A stretch of DNA of 64,000 nucleotides from Agriotes lineatus (lineage: Eukaryota > Arthropoda > Insecta > Coleoptera > Elateridae): positions 1 to 64,000 of the forward strand of contig CALNHX010007501.1 of assembly GCA_940337035.1 (NCBI GenBank), given 5' to 3'. Below, piece by piece: positions 31,060-45,519 of this stretch. The notes under the pieces are model-generated. The model saw only the letters and a program-made list of their open reading frames with translations. It did no database searches and had not been told where the DNA came from. The translations under genes were made by a program, and so were the position numbers. The first letter of the stretch is position 1. The number at the start of each line of letters is the position of its first letter.

Positions 31060-33350
31060 GTCACACATTCGATTTTTTGGGACCTAACAATTCAAAGTTG
31101 GTTACCCTAAGACGCCGATGGAGTTAGATAAATTGTACTTTTTATTTACTAAAAATCCTGCAAGTTGCCTAGCTCTCATTTCTATATTAATTTAGTTAAA
31201 ATAATGGCTTCAGGAGCTTATTAGGTGCCATAATCAATTAATGGGAAGCTCAAAAAGCAGCCAAAGCGAACGGTGAGTTTTAACAGCACTATTTGTGTTT
31301 GTAGAATTGGCAAATCATTAATATAAAGCTATTCCGTACATGACGGTGACACATTCGATTTTTTGAGACCTAACAATTCAAAGTTGGTTACCCTAAGACG
31401 CCGATGGAGTTAGATAAATTGTATTTTTTATTTACTAAAAATCCTGCAAGTTGCCTAGCTCTCATTTCTATATTAATTTAGTTAAAAGAATGGCTTCAGG
31501 AGCTTATTAGGTGCCATAATCAATTAATGGGAAGCTCAAAAAGCAGCCAAAGCAAACGGTGAGTGTTAGTAGCACTATTTGTGTTAGTAGAATTGGCAAA
31601 TCATTAATATAAAGCAATTCCATACAGTACGGTCACACATTCGATTTTTTGGGACCTAACAATTCAAAGTTGGTTACCCTATGACGCCGATGGAGTTAGA
31701 TAAATTGTATTTTTTATTTACTAAAAATCTTGCAAGTTTCCTAGCTCTCATTTCTATATTAATTTAGTTAAAATAATGGCTTCAGGAGCTTATTAGGTGC
31801 CATAATCAATTAATGGGAAGCTCAAAAAGTAGCCAAAGCAAACGGTGAGTGTTAGCAGCACTATTTGTGTTAGTAGAATTGGCAAATCATTAATATAAAG
31901 CTATTCCATACATTACGGTCACACATTCGATTTTTTGGGACCTAACAATCCAAAGTTGGTTACCCTAAGAAGCCGATGGAGTTAGATAAATTGTATTTTT
32001 TATTTACTAAAAATCCTGCAAGTTGCCTAGCTCTCATTTCTATATTAATTTAGTTAAAATAATGGCTTCAGGAGCTTATTAGGTGCCATAATCAATAAAT
32101 AGCAAGCTCAAAAAGCAGCCAAAGCGAACGGTGAGTTTTAGCAGCACTATTTGTGTTTGTAGAATTGGCAAATCATTAATATAAAGCTATTCCATACATT
32201 ACGGTCACACATTCGATTTTTTGGGACCTAACAATTCAAAGTTGGTTACCCTAAGACGCCGATGGAGTTAGATAAATTGTACTTTTTATTTACTAAAAAT
32301 CCTGCAAGTTGCCTAGCTCTCATTTCTATATTAATTTAGTTAAAATAATGGCTTCAGGAGCTTATTAGGTGCCATAATCAATTAATGGGAAGCTCAAAAA
32401 GCAGCCAAAGCGAACGGTGAGTTTTAACAGCACTATTTGTGTTTGTAGAATTGGCAAATCATTAATATAAAGCTATTCCGTACATGACGGTGACACATTC
32501 GATTTTTTGAGACCTAACAATTCAAAGTTGGTTACCCTAAGACGCCGATGGAGTTAGATAAATTGTATTTTTTATTTACTAAAAATCCTGCAAGTTGCCT
32601 AGCTCTCATTTCTATATTAATTTAGTTAAAAGAATGGCTTCAGGAGCTTATTAGGTGCCATAATCAATTAATGGGAAGCTCAAAAAGCAGCCAAAGCAAA
32701 CGGTGAGTGTTAGTAGCACTATTTGTGTTAGTAGAATTGGCAAATCATTAATATAAAGCAATTCCATACAGTACGGTCACACATTCGATTTTTTGGGACC
32801 TAACAATTCAAAGTTGGTTACCCTATGACGCCGATGGAGTTAGATAAATTGTATTTTTTATTTACTAAAAATCTTGCAAGTTTCCTAGCTCTCATTTCTA
32901 TATTAATTTAGTTAAAATAATGGCTTCAGGAGCTTATTAGGTGCCATAATCAATTAATGGGAAGCTCAAAAAGTAGCCAAAGCAAACGGTGAGTGTTAGC
33001 AGCACTATTTGTGTTAGTAGAATTGGCAAATCATTAATATAAAGCAATTCCATACATTACGGTCTCACATTCGATTTTTTGGGACCTAACAATCCAAAGT
33101 TGGTTACCCTAAGAAGCCGATGGAGTTAGATAAATTGTATTTTTTATTTACTAAAAATCCTGCAAGTTGCCTAGCTCTCATTTCTATATTAATTTAGTTA
33201 AAATAATGGATTCAGGAGCTTATTAGGTGCCATAATCAATAAATAGCAAGCTCAAAAAGCAGCCAAAGCGAACGGTGAGTTTTAGCAGCACTATTTGTGT
33301 TTGTAGAATTGGCAAATCATTAATATAAAGCTATTCCGTACATGACGGTG
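31060..33350 (+). repeat. Satellite 4-monomer (1,144-bp) block duplication
   Basis: The private variant CGGTGAGTTTTAACAGC occurs at 31271 and 32415, exactly 4 x 286 bp apart. The neighbouring variants TTTTGAGACC, AAAGCAATTCC, CATACAGTACGG and AATAAATAGCAAG recur in the same order. Confidence 0.65.
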
Positions 33351-34079
33351 ACACATTCGATTTTTTGGAACCTAACAATTCAAAGTTGGTTACCCTAAGA
33401 CGCCGATGGAGTTAGATAAATTGTATTTTTTTTTACTAAAAATCCTGCAAGTTTCCTAGCTCTCATTTATATATTAATTTAGTTAAAATAATGGCTTCAG
33501 GAGCTTATTAGGTGCCATAATCAATTAATGGGAAGCTCAAAAAGCAGCCAAAGCGAACGGTGAGTGTTAGCAGCACTATTTGTGTTTGTAGAATTGGAAA
33601 ATCATTAATATTAAGCTATTCCGTACATGACGGTGACACATTCGATTTTTTGGAACCTAACAATTCAAAGTTGGTTACCCTAAGACGCCGATGGAGTTAG
33701 ATAAATTGTATTTTTTATTTACTAAAAATCCTGCAAGTTTCCTAGCTCTCATTTCTATATTAATTTAGTTAAAATAATGGCTGCAGGAGCTTATTAGGTG
33801 CCATAATCAATTAATGGGAAGCTCAAAAAGCAGCCAAAGCGAACGGTGAGTGTTAGCAGCACTATTTGTGTTTGTAGAATTGGCAAATCATTAATATAAA
33901 GCTATTCCGTACATGACGGTGACACATTCGATTTTTTGGAACCTAACAATTCAAAGTTGGTTACCCTAAGACGCCGATGGAGTTAGATAAATTGTATTTT
34001 TTATTTACTAAAAATCCTGCAAGTTTCCTAGCTCTCATTTCTATATTAATTTAGTTAAAATAATGGCTTCAGGAGCTTA

Positions 34080-37000
34080 TTAGGTGCCATAATCAATTAA
34101 TGGGAAGCTCAAAAAGCAGCCAAAGCGAACGGTGAGTGTTAGCAGCACTATTTGTGTTTGTAGAATTGGCAAATCATTAATATAAAGCTATTCCGTACAT
34201 GACGGTGACACATTCGATTTTTTGGAACCTGACAATTCAAAGTTGGTTACCCTAAGACGCCGATGGAGTTAGATAAATTGTATTTTTTATTTACTAAAAA
34301 TCCTGCAAGTTTCCTAGCTCTCATTTCTATATTGATTTAGTTAAAATAATGGCTTCAGGAGCTTATTAGGTGCCATAATCAATTAATGGGAAGCTCAAAA
34401 AGCAGCCAAAGCAAACGGTGAGTGTTAGTAGCACTATTTGTGTTAGTAGAATTGGCAAATCATTAATATAAAGCTATTCCATACATTACGGACACACATT
34501 CGATTTTTTGGGACCTAACAATTCAAAGTTGGTTACCCTATGACGCCGATGGAGTTAGATAAATTGTATTTTTTATTTACTAAAAATCTTGCAAGTTTCC
34601 TAGCTCTCATTTCTATATTAATTTAGTTAAAATAATGGCTTCAGGAGCTTATTAGGTGCCATAATCAATTAATGGGAAGCTCAAAAAGCAGCCAAAGCAA
34701 ACGGTGAGTGTTAGCAGCACTATTTGTGTTAGTAGAATTGGCAAATCATTAATATAAAGCTATTCCCTACATTACGGTCACACATTCGATTTTTTGGGAC
34801 CTAACAATTCAAAGTTGGTTACCCTAAGACGCCGATGTAGTTAGATAAATTGTATTTTTTATTTACTAAAAATCCTGCAAGTTTCCTAGCTCTCATTTCT
34901 ATATTAATTTAGTTAAAATAATGGCTTCAGGAGCTTATTAGGTGCCATAATCAATTAATGGGAAGCTCAAAAAGCAGCCAAAGCAAACGGTGAGTGTTAG
35001 TAGCACTATTTGTGTTAGTAGAATTGGCAAATCATTAATATAAAGCTATTCCATACATTACGGACACACATTCGATTTTTTGGGACCTAACAATCCAAAG
35101 TTGGTTACCCTAAGAAGCCGATGGAGTTAGATAAATTGTATTTTTTATTTACTAAAAATCTTGCAAGTTTCCTAGCTCTCATTTCTATATTAATTTAGTT
35201 AAAATAATGGCTTCAGGAGCTTATTAGGTGCCATAATCAATTAATGGGAAGCTCAAAAAGCAGCCAAAGCAAACGGTGAGTGTTAGCAGCACTATTTGTG
35301 TTAGTAGAATTGGCAAATCATTAATATAAAGCTATTCCCTACATTACGGTCACACATTCGATTTTTTGGGACCTAACAATTCAAAGTTGGTTACCCTAAG
35401 ACGCCGATGTAGTTAGATAAATTGTATTTTTTATTTACTAAAAATCCTGCAAGTTTCCTAGCTCTCATTTCTATATTAATTTAGTTAAAATAATGGCTTC
35501 AGGAGCTTATTAGGTGCCATAATCAATTAATGGAAAGCTCAAAAAGCATCCAAAGCGAACGGTGAGTGTTAGCAGCACTATTTGTGTTTGTAGAATTGGC
35601 AAATCATTAATATAAAGCTATTCCGTACATGACGGTGACACATTCGATTTTTTGGAACCTAACAATTCAAAGTTGGTTACCCTATGACGCCGATGGAGTT
35701 AGATAAATTGTATTTTTTATTTACTAAAAATCCTGCAAGTTTCTTAGCTCTCATTTCTATATTAATTTAGTTAAAATAATGGCTTCAGGAGCTTATTAGG
35801 TGCCATAATCAATTAATGGAAAGCTCAAAAAGCATCCAAAGCGAACGGTGAGTGTTAGCAGCACTATTTGTGTTTGTAGAATTGGCAAATCATTAATATA
35901 AAGCTATTCCGTACATGACGGTGACACATTCGATTTTTTGGAACCTAACAATTCAAAGTTGGTTACCCTAAGACGCCGATGGAGTTAGATAAATTGTATT
36001 TTTTATTTACTAAAAATCCTGCAAGTTTCCTAGCTCTCATTTCTATATTAATTTAGTTAAAATAATGGCTTCAGGAGCTTATTAGGTGCCATAATCAATT
36101 AATGGGAAGCTCAAAAAGCAGCCAAAGCGAACGGTGAGTGTTAGCAGCACTATTTGTGTTTGTAGAATTGGCAAATCATTAATATAAAGCTATTCCGTAC
36201 ATGACGGTGACACATTCGATTTTTTGGAACCTGACAATTCAAAGTTGGTTACCCTAAGACGCCGATGGAGTTAGATAAATTGTATTTTTTATTTACTAAA
36301 AATCCTGCAAGTTTCCTAGCTCTCATTTCTATATTGATTTAGTTAAAATAATGGCTTCAGGAGCTTATTAGGTGCCATAATCAATTAATGGGAAGCTCAA
36401 AAAGCAGCCAAAGCAAACGGTGAGTGTTAGTAGCACTATTTGTGTTAGTAGAATTGGCAAATCATTAATATAAAGCTATTCCATACATTACGGACACACA
36501 TTCGATTTTTTGGGACCTAACAATTCAAAGTTGGTTACCCTATGACGCCGATGGAGTTAGATAAATTGTATTTTTTATTTACTAAAAATCTTGCAAGTTT
36601 CCTAGCTCTCATTTCTATATTAATTTAGTTAAAATAATGGCTTCAGGAGCTTATTAGGTGCCATAATCAATTAATGGGAAGCTCAAAAAGCAGCCAAAGC
36701 AAACGGTGAGTGTTAGCAGCACTATTTGTGTTAGTAGAATTGGCAAATCATTAATATAAAGCTATTCCCTACATTACGGTCACACATTCGATTTTTTGGG
36801 ACCTAACAATTCAAAGTTGGTTACCCTAAGACGCCGATGAAGTTAGATAAATTGTATTTTTTATTTACTAAAAATCCTGCAAGTTTCCTAGCTCTCATTT
36901 CTATATTAATTTAGTTAAAATAATGGCTTCAGGAGCTTATTAGGTGCCATAATCAATTAATGGGAAGCTCAAAAAGCAGCCAAAGCAAACGGTGAGTGTT

Positions 37001-38080
37001 AGTAGCACTATTTGTGTTAGTAGAATTGGCAAATCATTAATATAAAGCTATTCCATACATTACGGACACACATTCGATTTTTTGGGACCTAACAATCCAA
37101 AGTTGGTTACCCTAAGAAGCCGATGGAGTTAGATAAATTGTATTTTTTATTTACTAAAAATCTTGCAAGTTTCCTAGCTCTCATTTCTATATTAATTTAG
37201 TTAAAATAATGGCTTCAGGAGCTTATTAGGTGCCATAATCAATTAATGGGAAGCTCAAAAAGCAGCCAAAGCAAACGGTGAGTGTTAGCAGCACTATTTG
37301 TGTTAGTAGAATTGGCAAATCATTAATATAAAGCTATTCCCTACATTACGGTCACACATTCGATTTTTTGGGACCTAACAATTCAAAGTTGGTTACCCTA
37401 AGACGCCGATGTAGTTAGATAAATTGTATTTTTTATTTACTAAAAATCCTGCAAGTTTCCTAGCTCTCATTTCTATATTAATTTAGTTAAAATAATGGCT
37501 TCAGGAGCTTATTAGGTGCCATAATCAATTAATGGAAAGCTCAAAAAGCATCCAAAGCGAACGGTGAGTGTTAGCAGCACTATTTGTGTTTGTAGAATTG
37601 GCAAATCATTAATATAAAGCTATTCCGTACATGACGGTGACACATTCGATTTTTTGGAACCTAACAATTCAAAGTTGGTTACCCTATGACGCCGATGGAG
37701 TTAGATAAATTGTATTTTTTATTTACTAAAAATCCTGCAAGTTTCTTAGCTCTCATTTCTATATTAATTTAGTTAAAATAATGGCTTCAGGAGCTTATTA
37801 GGTGCCATAATCAATTAATGGAAAGCTCAAAAAGCATCCAAAGCGAACGGTGAGTGTTAGCAGCACTATTTGTGTTTGTAGAATTGGCAAATCATTAATA
37901 TAAAGCTATTCCGTACATGACGGTGACACATTCGATTTTTTGGAACCTAACAATTCAAAGTTGGTTACCCTAAGACGCCGATGGAGTTAGATAAATTGTA
38001 TTTTTTATTTACTAAAAATCCTGCAAGTTTCCTAGCTCTCATTTCTATATTAATTTAGTTAAAATAATGGCTTCAGGAGC
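34080..38080 (+). repeat. Satellite 7-monomer (2,002-bp) block duplication
   Basis: The variant TTACGGACACAC occurs at 34491 and 35063, and again at 36493 and 37065. Spacing is 572 bp within each pair and 2,002 bp between pairs. AAAGCATCC and GTTTCTTAGC variants follow in the same order in both copies. Confidence 0.7.
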
Positions 38081-41000
38081 TTATTAGGTGCCATAATCAA
38101 TTAATGGGAAGCTCAAAAAGAGGCCAAAGCGAACGGTGAGTTTTAGCAGCACTATTTGTGTTTGTAGAATTGGCAAATCATTAATATAAAGCTATTCCGT
38201 ACATGACGGTGACACATTCGATTTTTTGGAACCTAACAATTCAAAGTTGGTTACCCTAAGACGCCGATGGAGTTAGATAAATTGTATTTTTTATTTACTA
38301 AAAATCCTGCAAGTTTCTTAGCTCTCATTTCTATATTAATTTAGTTAAAATAATGGCTTCAGGAGCTTATTAGGTGCCATAATCAATTAATGGGAAGCTC
38401 AAAAAGAGGCCAAAGCGAACGGTGAGTTTTAGCAGCACTTTGTGTTTGTAGAATTGGCAAATCATTAATATAAAGCTATTCCGTACATGACGGTGACACA
38501 TTCGATTTTTTGGAACCTAACAATTCAAAGTTGGTTACCCTAAGACGCCGATGGAGTTAGATAAATTGTATTTTTTATTTACTAAAAATCCTGCAAGTTT
38601 AATAGCTCTCATTTCTATATTAATTTAGTTAAAATAATGACTTCAGGAGCTTATTAGGTGCCCTAATCAATTAATGGGAAGTTCAAAAAGCAGCCAAAGC
38701 GAACGGTGAGTGTTAGCAGCACTATTTGTGTTTGTAGAATTGGCAAATCATTAATATAATGCTATTCCGTACATGACGGTGACACATTCGATTTTTTAGA
38801 ACCTAACAATTCAAAGTTGGTTACCCTAAGACCCCGATGGAGTTAGATAAATTGTATTTTTTATTTACTAAAAATCCTGCAAGTTTTCTAGCTCTCATTT
38901 CTATATTAATTTAGTTAAAATAATGGCTTCAGGAGCTTATTAGGTGCCATAATCAATTAATGGGACGCTCAAAAAGCAGCCAAAGCGAACGGTGAGTGTT
39001 AGCAGCACTATTTGTGTTTGTAGAATTGGCAAATCATTAATATAAAGCTATTCCGTACATGACGGTGACACATTCGATTTTTTGGAACCTGACAATTCAA
39101 AGTTGGTTACCCTAAGACGCTGATGGAGTTAGATAAATTGTATTTTTTATTTACTAAAAATCCTGCAAGTTTCCTAGCTCTCATTTCTATATTAATTTAG
39201 TTAAAATAATGGCTTCAGGAGATTATTAGGTGCCATAATCAATTAATGGGAAGCTCAAAAAGCAGCCAAAGCAAACGGTGAGTGTTAGCAGCACTATTTG
39301 TGTTAGTAGAATTGGCAAATCACTAATATAAAGCTATTCCCTACATTACGGTCACACATTCGATTTTTTGGGACCTAACAATTCAAAGTTGGTTACCCTA
39401 AGACGCCGATGGAGTTAGATAAATTGTATTTTTTATTTACTAAAAATCTTGCAAGTTTCCTAGCTCTCATTTCTATATTAATTTAGTTAAAATAATGGCT
39501 TCAGGAGCTTATTAGGTGCCATAATCAATTAATGGGAAGCTCAAAAAGTAGCCAAAGCAAACGGTGAGTGTTAGCAGCACTATTTGTGTTAGTAGAATTG
39601 GCAAATCATTAATATAAAGCAATTCCATACATTACGGTCACACATTCGATTTTTTGGGACCTAACAATCCAAAGTTGGTTACCCTAAGAAGCCGATGGAG
39701 TTAGATAAATTGTATTTTTTATTTACTAAAAATCCTGCAAGTTGCCTAGCTCTCATTTCTATATTAATTTAGTTAAAATAATGGATTCAGGAGCTTATTA
39801 GGTGCCATAATCAATAAATAGCAAGCTCAAAAAGCAGCCAAAGCGAACGGTGAGTTTTAGCAGCACTATTTGTGTTTGTAGAATTGGCAAATCATTAATA
39901 TAAAGCTATTCCGTACATGACGGTGACACATTCGATTTTTTGGAACCTAACAATTCAAAGTTGGTTACCCTAAGACGCCGATGGAGTTAGATAAATTGTA
40001 TTTTTTTTTACTAAAAATCCTGCAAGTTTCCTAGCTCTCATTTATATATTAATTTAGTTAAAATAATGGCTTCAGGAGCTTATTAGGTGCCATAATCAAT
40101 TAATGGGAAGCTCAAAAAGCAGCCAAAGCGAACGGTGAGTGTTAGCAGCACTATTTGTGTTTGTAGAATTGGAAAATCATTAATATTAAGCTATTCCGTA
40201 CATGACGGTGACACATTCGATTTTTTGGAACCTAACAATTCAAAGTTGGTTACCCTAAGACGCCGATGGAGTTAGATAAATTGTATTTTTTATTTACTAA
40301 AAATCCTGCAAGTTTCCTAGCTCTCATTTCTATATTAATTTAGTTAAAATAATGGCTGCAGGAGCTTATTAGGTGCCATAATCAATTAATGGGAAGCTCA
40401 AAAAGCAGCCAAAGCGAACGGTGAGTGTTAGCAGCACTATTTGTGTTTGTAGAATTGGCAAATCATTAATATAAAGCTATTCCGTACATGACGGTGACAC
40501 ATTCGATTTTTTGGAACCTAACAATTCAAAGTTGGTTACCCTAAGACGCCGATGGAGTTAGATAAATTGTATTTTTTATTTACTAAAAATCCTGCAAGTT
40601 TCCTAGCTCTCATTTCTATATTAATTTAGTTAAAATAATGGCTTCAGGAGCTTATTAGGTGCCATAATCAATTAATGGGAAGCTCAAAAAGCAGCCAAAG
40701 CGAACGGTGAGTGTTAGCAGCACTATTTGTGTTTGTAGAATTGGCAAATCATTAATATAAAGCTATTCCGTACATGACGGTGACACATTCGATTTTTTGG
40801 AACCTGACAATTCAAAGTTGGTTACCCTAAGACCCCGATGGAGTTAGATAAATTGTATTTTTTATTTACTAAAAATCCTGCAAGTTTTCTAGCTCTCATT
40901 TCTATATTAATTTAGTTAAAATAATGGCTTCAGGAGCTTATTAGGTGCCATAATCAATTAATGGGACGCTCAAAAAGCAGCCAAAGCGAACGGTGAGTGT

Positions 41001-44000
41001 TAGCAGCACTATTTGTGTTTGTAGAATTGGCAAATCATTAATATAAAGCTATTCCGTACATGACGGTGACACATTCGATTTTTTGGAACCTGACAATTCA
41101 AAGTTGGTTACCCTAAGACGCTGATGGAGTTAGATAAATTGTATTTTTTATTTACTAAAAATCCTGCAAGTTTCCTAGCTCTCATTTCTATATTAATTTA
41201 GTTAAAATAATGGCTTCAGGAGATTATTAGGTGCCATAATCAATTAATGGGAAGCTCAAAAAGCAGCCAAAGCAAACGGTGAGTGTTAGCAGCACTATTT
41301 GTGTTAGTAGAATTGGCAAATCACTAATATAAAGCTATTCCCTACATTACGGTCACACATTCGATTTTTTGGGACCTAACAATTCAAAGTTGGTTACCCT
41401 AAGACGCCGATGGAGTTAGATAAATTGTATTTTTTATTTACTAAAAATCTTGCAAGTTTCCTAGCTCTCATTTCTATATTAATTTAGTTAAAATAATGGC
41501 TTCAGGAGCTTATTAGGTGCCATAATCAATTAATGGGAAGCTCAAAAAGTAGCCAAAGCAAACGGTGAGTGTTAGCAGCACTATTTGTGTTAGTAGAATT
41601 GGCAAATCATTAATATAAAGCAATTCCATACATTACGGTCACACATTCGATTTTTTGGGACCTAACAATCCAAAGTTGGTTACCCTAAGAAGCCGATGGA
41701 GTTAGATAAATTGTATTTTTTATTTACTAAAAATCCTGCAAGTTGCCTAGCTCTCATTTCTATATTAATTTAGTTAAAATAATGGATTCAGGAGCTTATT
41801 AGGTGCCATAATCAATAAATAGCAAGCTCAAAAAGCAGCCAAAGCGAACGGTGAGTTTTAGCAGCACTATTTGTGTTTGTAGAATTGGCAAATCATTAAT
41901 ATAAAGCTATTCCGTACATGACGGTGACACATTCGATTTTTTGGAACCTAACAATTCAAAGTTGGTTACCCTAAGACGCCGATGGAGTTAGATAAATTGT
42001 ATTTTTTTTTACTAAAAATCCTGCAAGTTTCCTAGCTCTCATTTATATATTAATTTAGTTAAAATAATGGCTTCAGGAGCTTATTAGGTGCCATAATCAA
42101 TTAATGGGAAGCTCAAAAAGCAGCCAAAGCGAACGGTGAGTGTTAGCAGCACTATTTGTGTTTGTAGAATTGGAAAATCATTAATATTAAGCTATTCCGT
42201 ACATGACGGTGACACATTCGATTTTTTGGAACCTAACAATTCAAAGTTGGTTACCCTAAGACGCCGATGGAGTTAGATAAATTGTATTTTTTATTTACTA
42301 AAAATCCTGCAAGTTTCCTAGCTCTCATTTCTATATTAATTTAGTTAAAATAATGGCTGCAGGAGCTTATTAGGTGCCATAATCAATTAATGGGAAGCTC
42401 AAAAAGCAGCCAAAGCGAACGGTGAGTGTTAGCAGCACTATTTGTGTTTGTAGAATTGGCAAATCATTAATATAAAGCTATTCCGTACATGACGGTGACA
42501 CATTCGATGTTTTGGAACCTAACAATTCAAAGTTGGTTACCCTAAGACGCCGATGGAGTTAGATAAATTGTATTTTTTATTTACTAAAAATCCTGCAAGT
42601 TTCCTAGCTCTCATTTCTATATTAATTTAGTTAAAATAATGGCTTCAGGAGCTTATTAGGTGCCATAATCAATTAATGGGAAGCTCAAAAAGCAGCCAAA
42701 GCGAACGGTGAGTGTTAGCAGCACTATTTGTGTTTGTAGAATTGGCAAATCATTAATATAAAGCTATTCCGTACATGACGGTGACACATTCGATTTTTTG
42801 GAACCTGACAATTCAAAGTTGGTTACCCTAAGACGCCGATGGAGTTAGATAAATTGTATTTTTTATTTACTAAAAATCCTGCAAGTTTCCTAGCTCTCAT
42901 TTCTATATTGATTTAGTTAAAATAATGGCTTCAGGAGCTTATTAGGTGCCATAATCAATTAATGGGAAGCTCAAAAAGCAGCCAAAGCAAACGGTGAGTG
43001 TTAGTAGCACTATTTGTGTTAGTAGAATTGGCAAATCATTAATATAAAGCTATTCCATACATTACGGACACACATTCGATTTTTTGGGACCTAACAATTC
43101 AAAGTTGGTTACCCTATGACGCCGATGGAGTTAGATAAATTGTATTTTTTATTTACTAAAAATCTTGCAAGTTTCCTAGCTCTCATTTCTATATTAATTT
43201 AGTTAAAATAATGGCTTCAGGAGCTTATTAGGTGCCATAATCAATTAATGGGAAGCTCAAAAAGTAGCCAAAGCAAACGGTGAGTGTTAGCAGCACTATT
43301 TGTGTTAGTAGAATTGGCAAATCATTAATATAAAGCTATTCCATACATTACGGTCACACATTCGATTTTTTGGGACCTAACAATCCAAAGTTGGTTACCC
43401 TAAGAAGCCGATGGAGTTAGATAAATTGTATTTTTTATTTACTAAAAATCTTGCAAGTTTCCTAGCTCTCATTTCTATATTAATTTAGTTAAAATAATGG
43501 CTTCAGGAGCTTATTAGGTGCCATAATCAATTAATGGGAAGCTCAAAAAGCAGCCAAAGCAAACGGTGAGTGTTAGCAGCACTATTTGTGTTAGTAGAAT
43601 TGGCAAATCATTAATATAAAGCTATTCCCTACATTACGGTCACACATTCGATTTTTTGGGACCTAACAATTCAAAGTTGGTTACCCTAAGACGCCGATGT
43701 AGTTAGATAAATTGTATTTTTTATTTACTAAAAATCCTGCAAGTTTCCTAGCTCTCATTTCTATATTAATTTAGTTAAAATAATGGCTTCAGGAGCTTAT
43801 TAGGTGCCATAATCAATTAATGGAAAGCTCAAAAAGCATCCAAAGCGAACGGTGAGTGTTAGCAGCACAATTTGTGTTTGTAGAATTGGCAAATCATTAA
43901 TATAAAGCTATTCCGTACATGACGGTGACACATTCGATTTTTTGGAACCTAACAATTCAAAGTTGGTTACCCTATGACGCCGATGGAGTTAGATAAATTG

Positions 44001-45519
44001 TATTTTTTATTTACTAAAAATCCTGCAAGTTTCTTAGCTCTCATTTCTATATTAATTTAGTTAAAATAATGGCTTCAGGAGCTTATTAGGTGCCATAATC
44101 AATTAATGGAAAGCTCAAAAAGCATCCAAAGCGAACGGTGAGTGTTAGCAGCACTATTTGTGTTTGTAGAATTGGCAAATCATTAATATAAAGCTATTCC
44201 GTACATGACGGTGACACATTCGATTTTTTGGAACCTAACAATTCAAAGTTGGTTACCCTAAGACGCCGATGGAGTTAGATAAATTGTATTTTTTATTTAC
44301 TAAAAATCCTGCAAGTTTCCTAGCTCTCATTTCTATATTAATTTAGTTAAAATAATGGCTTCAGGAGCTTATTAGGTGCCATAATCAATTAATGGGAAGC
44401 TCAAAAAGAGGCCAAAGCGAACGGTGAGTTTTAGCAGCACTATTTGTGTTTGTAGAATTGGCAAATCATTAATATAAAGCTATTCCGTACATGACGGTGA
44501 CACATTCGATTTTTTGGAACCTAACAATTCAAAGTTGGTTACCCTAAGACGCCGATGGAGTTAGATAAATTGTATTTTTTTTTTACTAAAAATCCTGCAA
44601 GTTTCTTAGCTCTCATTTCTATATTAATTTAGTTAAAATAATGGCTTCAGGAGCTTATTAGGTGCCATAATCAATTAATGGGAAGCTCAAAAAGAGGCCA
44701 AAGCGAACGGTGAGTTTTAGCAGCACTATTTGTGTTTGTAGAATTGGCAAATCATTAATATAAAGCTATTCCGTACATGACGGTGACACATTCGATTCTT
44801 TGGAACCTAACAATTCAAAGTTGGTTACCCTAAGACGCCGATGGAGTTAGATAAATTGTATTTTTTATTTACTAAAAATCCTGCAAGTTTAATAGCTCTC
44901 ATTTCTATATTAATTTAGTTAAAATAATGACTTCAGGAGCTTATTAGGTGCCCTAATCAATTAATGGGAAGTTCAAAAAGCAGCCAAAGCGAACGGTGAG
45001 TGTTAGCAGCACTATTTGTGTTTGTAGAATTGGCAAATCATTAATATAAAGCTATTCCGTACATGACGGTGACACATTCGATTTTTTAGAACCTAACAAT
45101 TCAAAGTTGGTTACCCTAAGACCCCGATGGAGTTAGATAAATTGTATTTTTTATTTACTAAAAATCCTGCAAGTTTTCTAGCTCTCATTTCTATATTAAT
45201 TTAGTTAAAATAATGGCTTCAGGAGCTTATTAGGTGCCATAATCAATTAATGGGACGCTCAAAAAGCAGCCAAAGCGAACGGTGAGTGTTAGCAGCACTA
45301 TTTGTGTTTGTAGAATTGGCAAATCATTAATATAAAGCTATTCCGTACATGACGGTGACACATTCGATTTTTTGGAACCTGACAATTCAAAGTTGGTTAC
45401 CCTAAGACGCTGATGGAGTTAGATAAATTGTATTTTTTATTTACTAAAAATCCTGCAAGTTTCCTAGCTCTCATTTCTATATTAATTTAGTTAAAATAAT
45501 GGCTTCAGGAGATTATTAG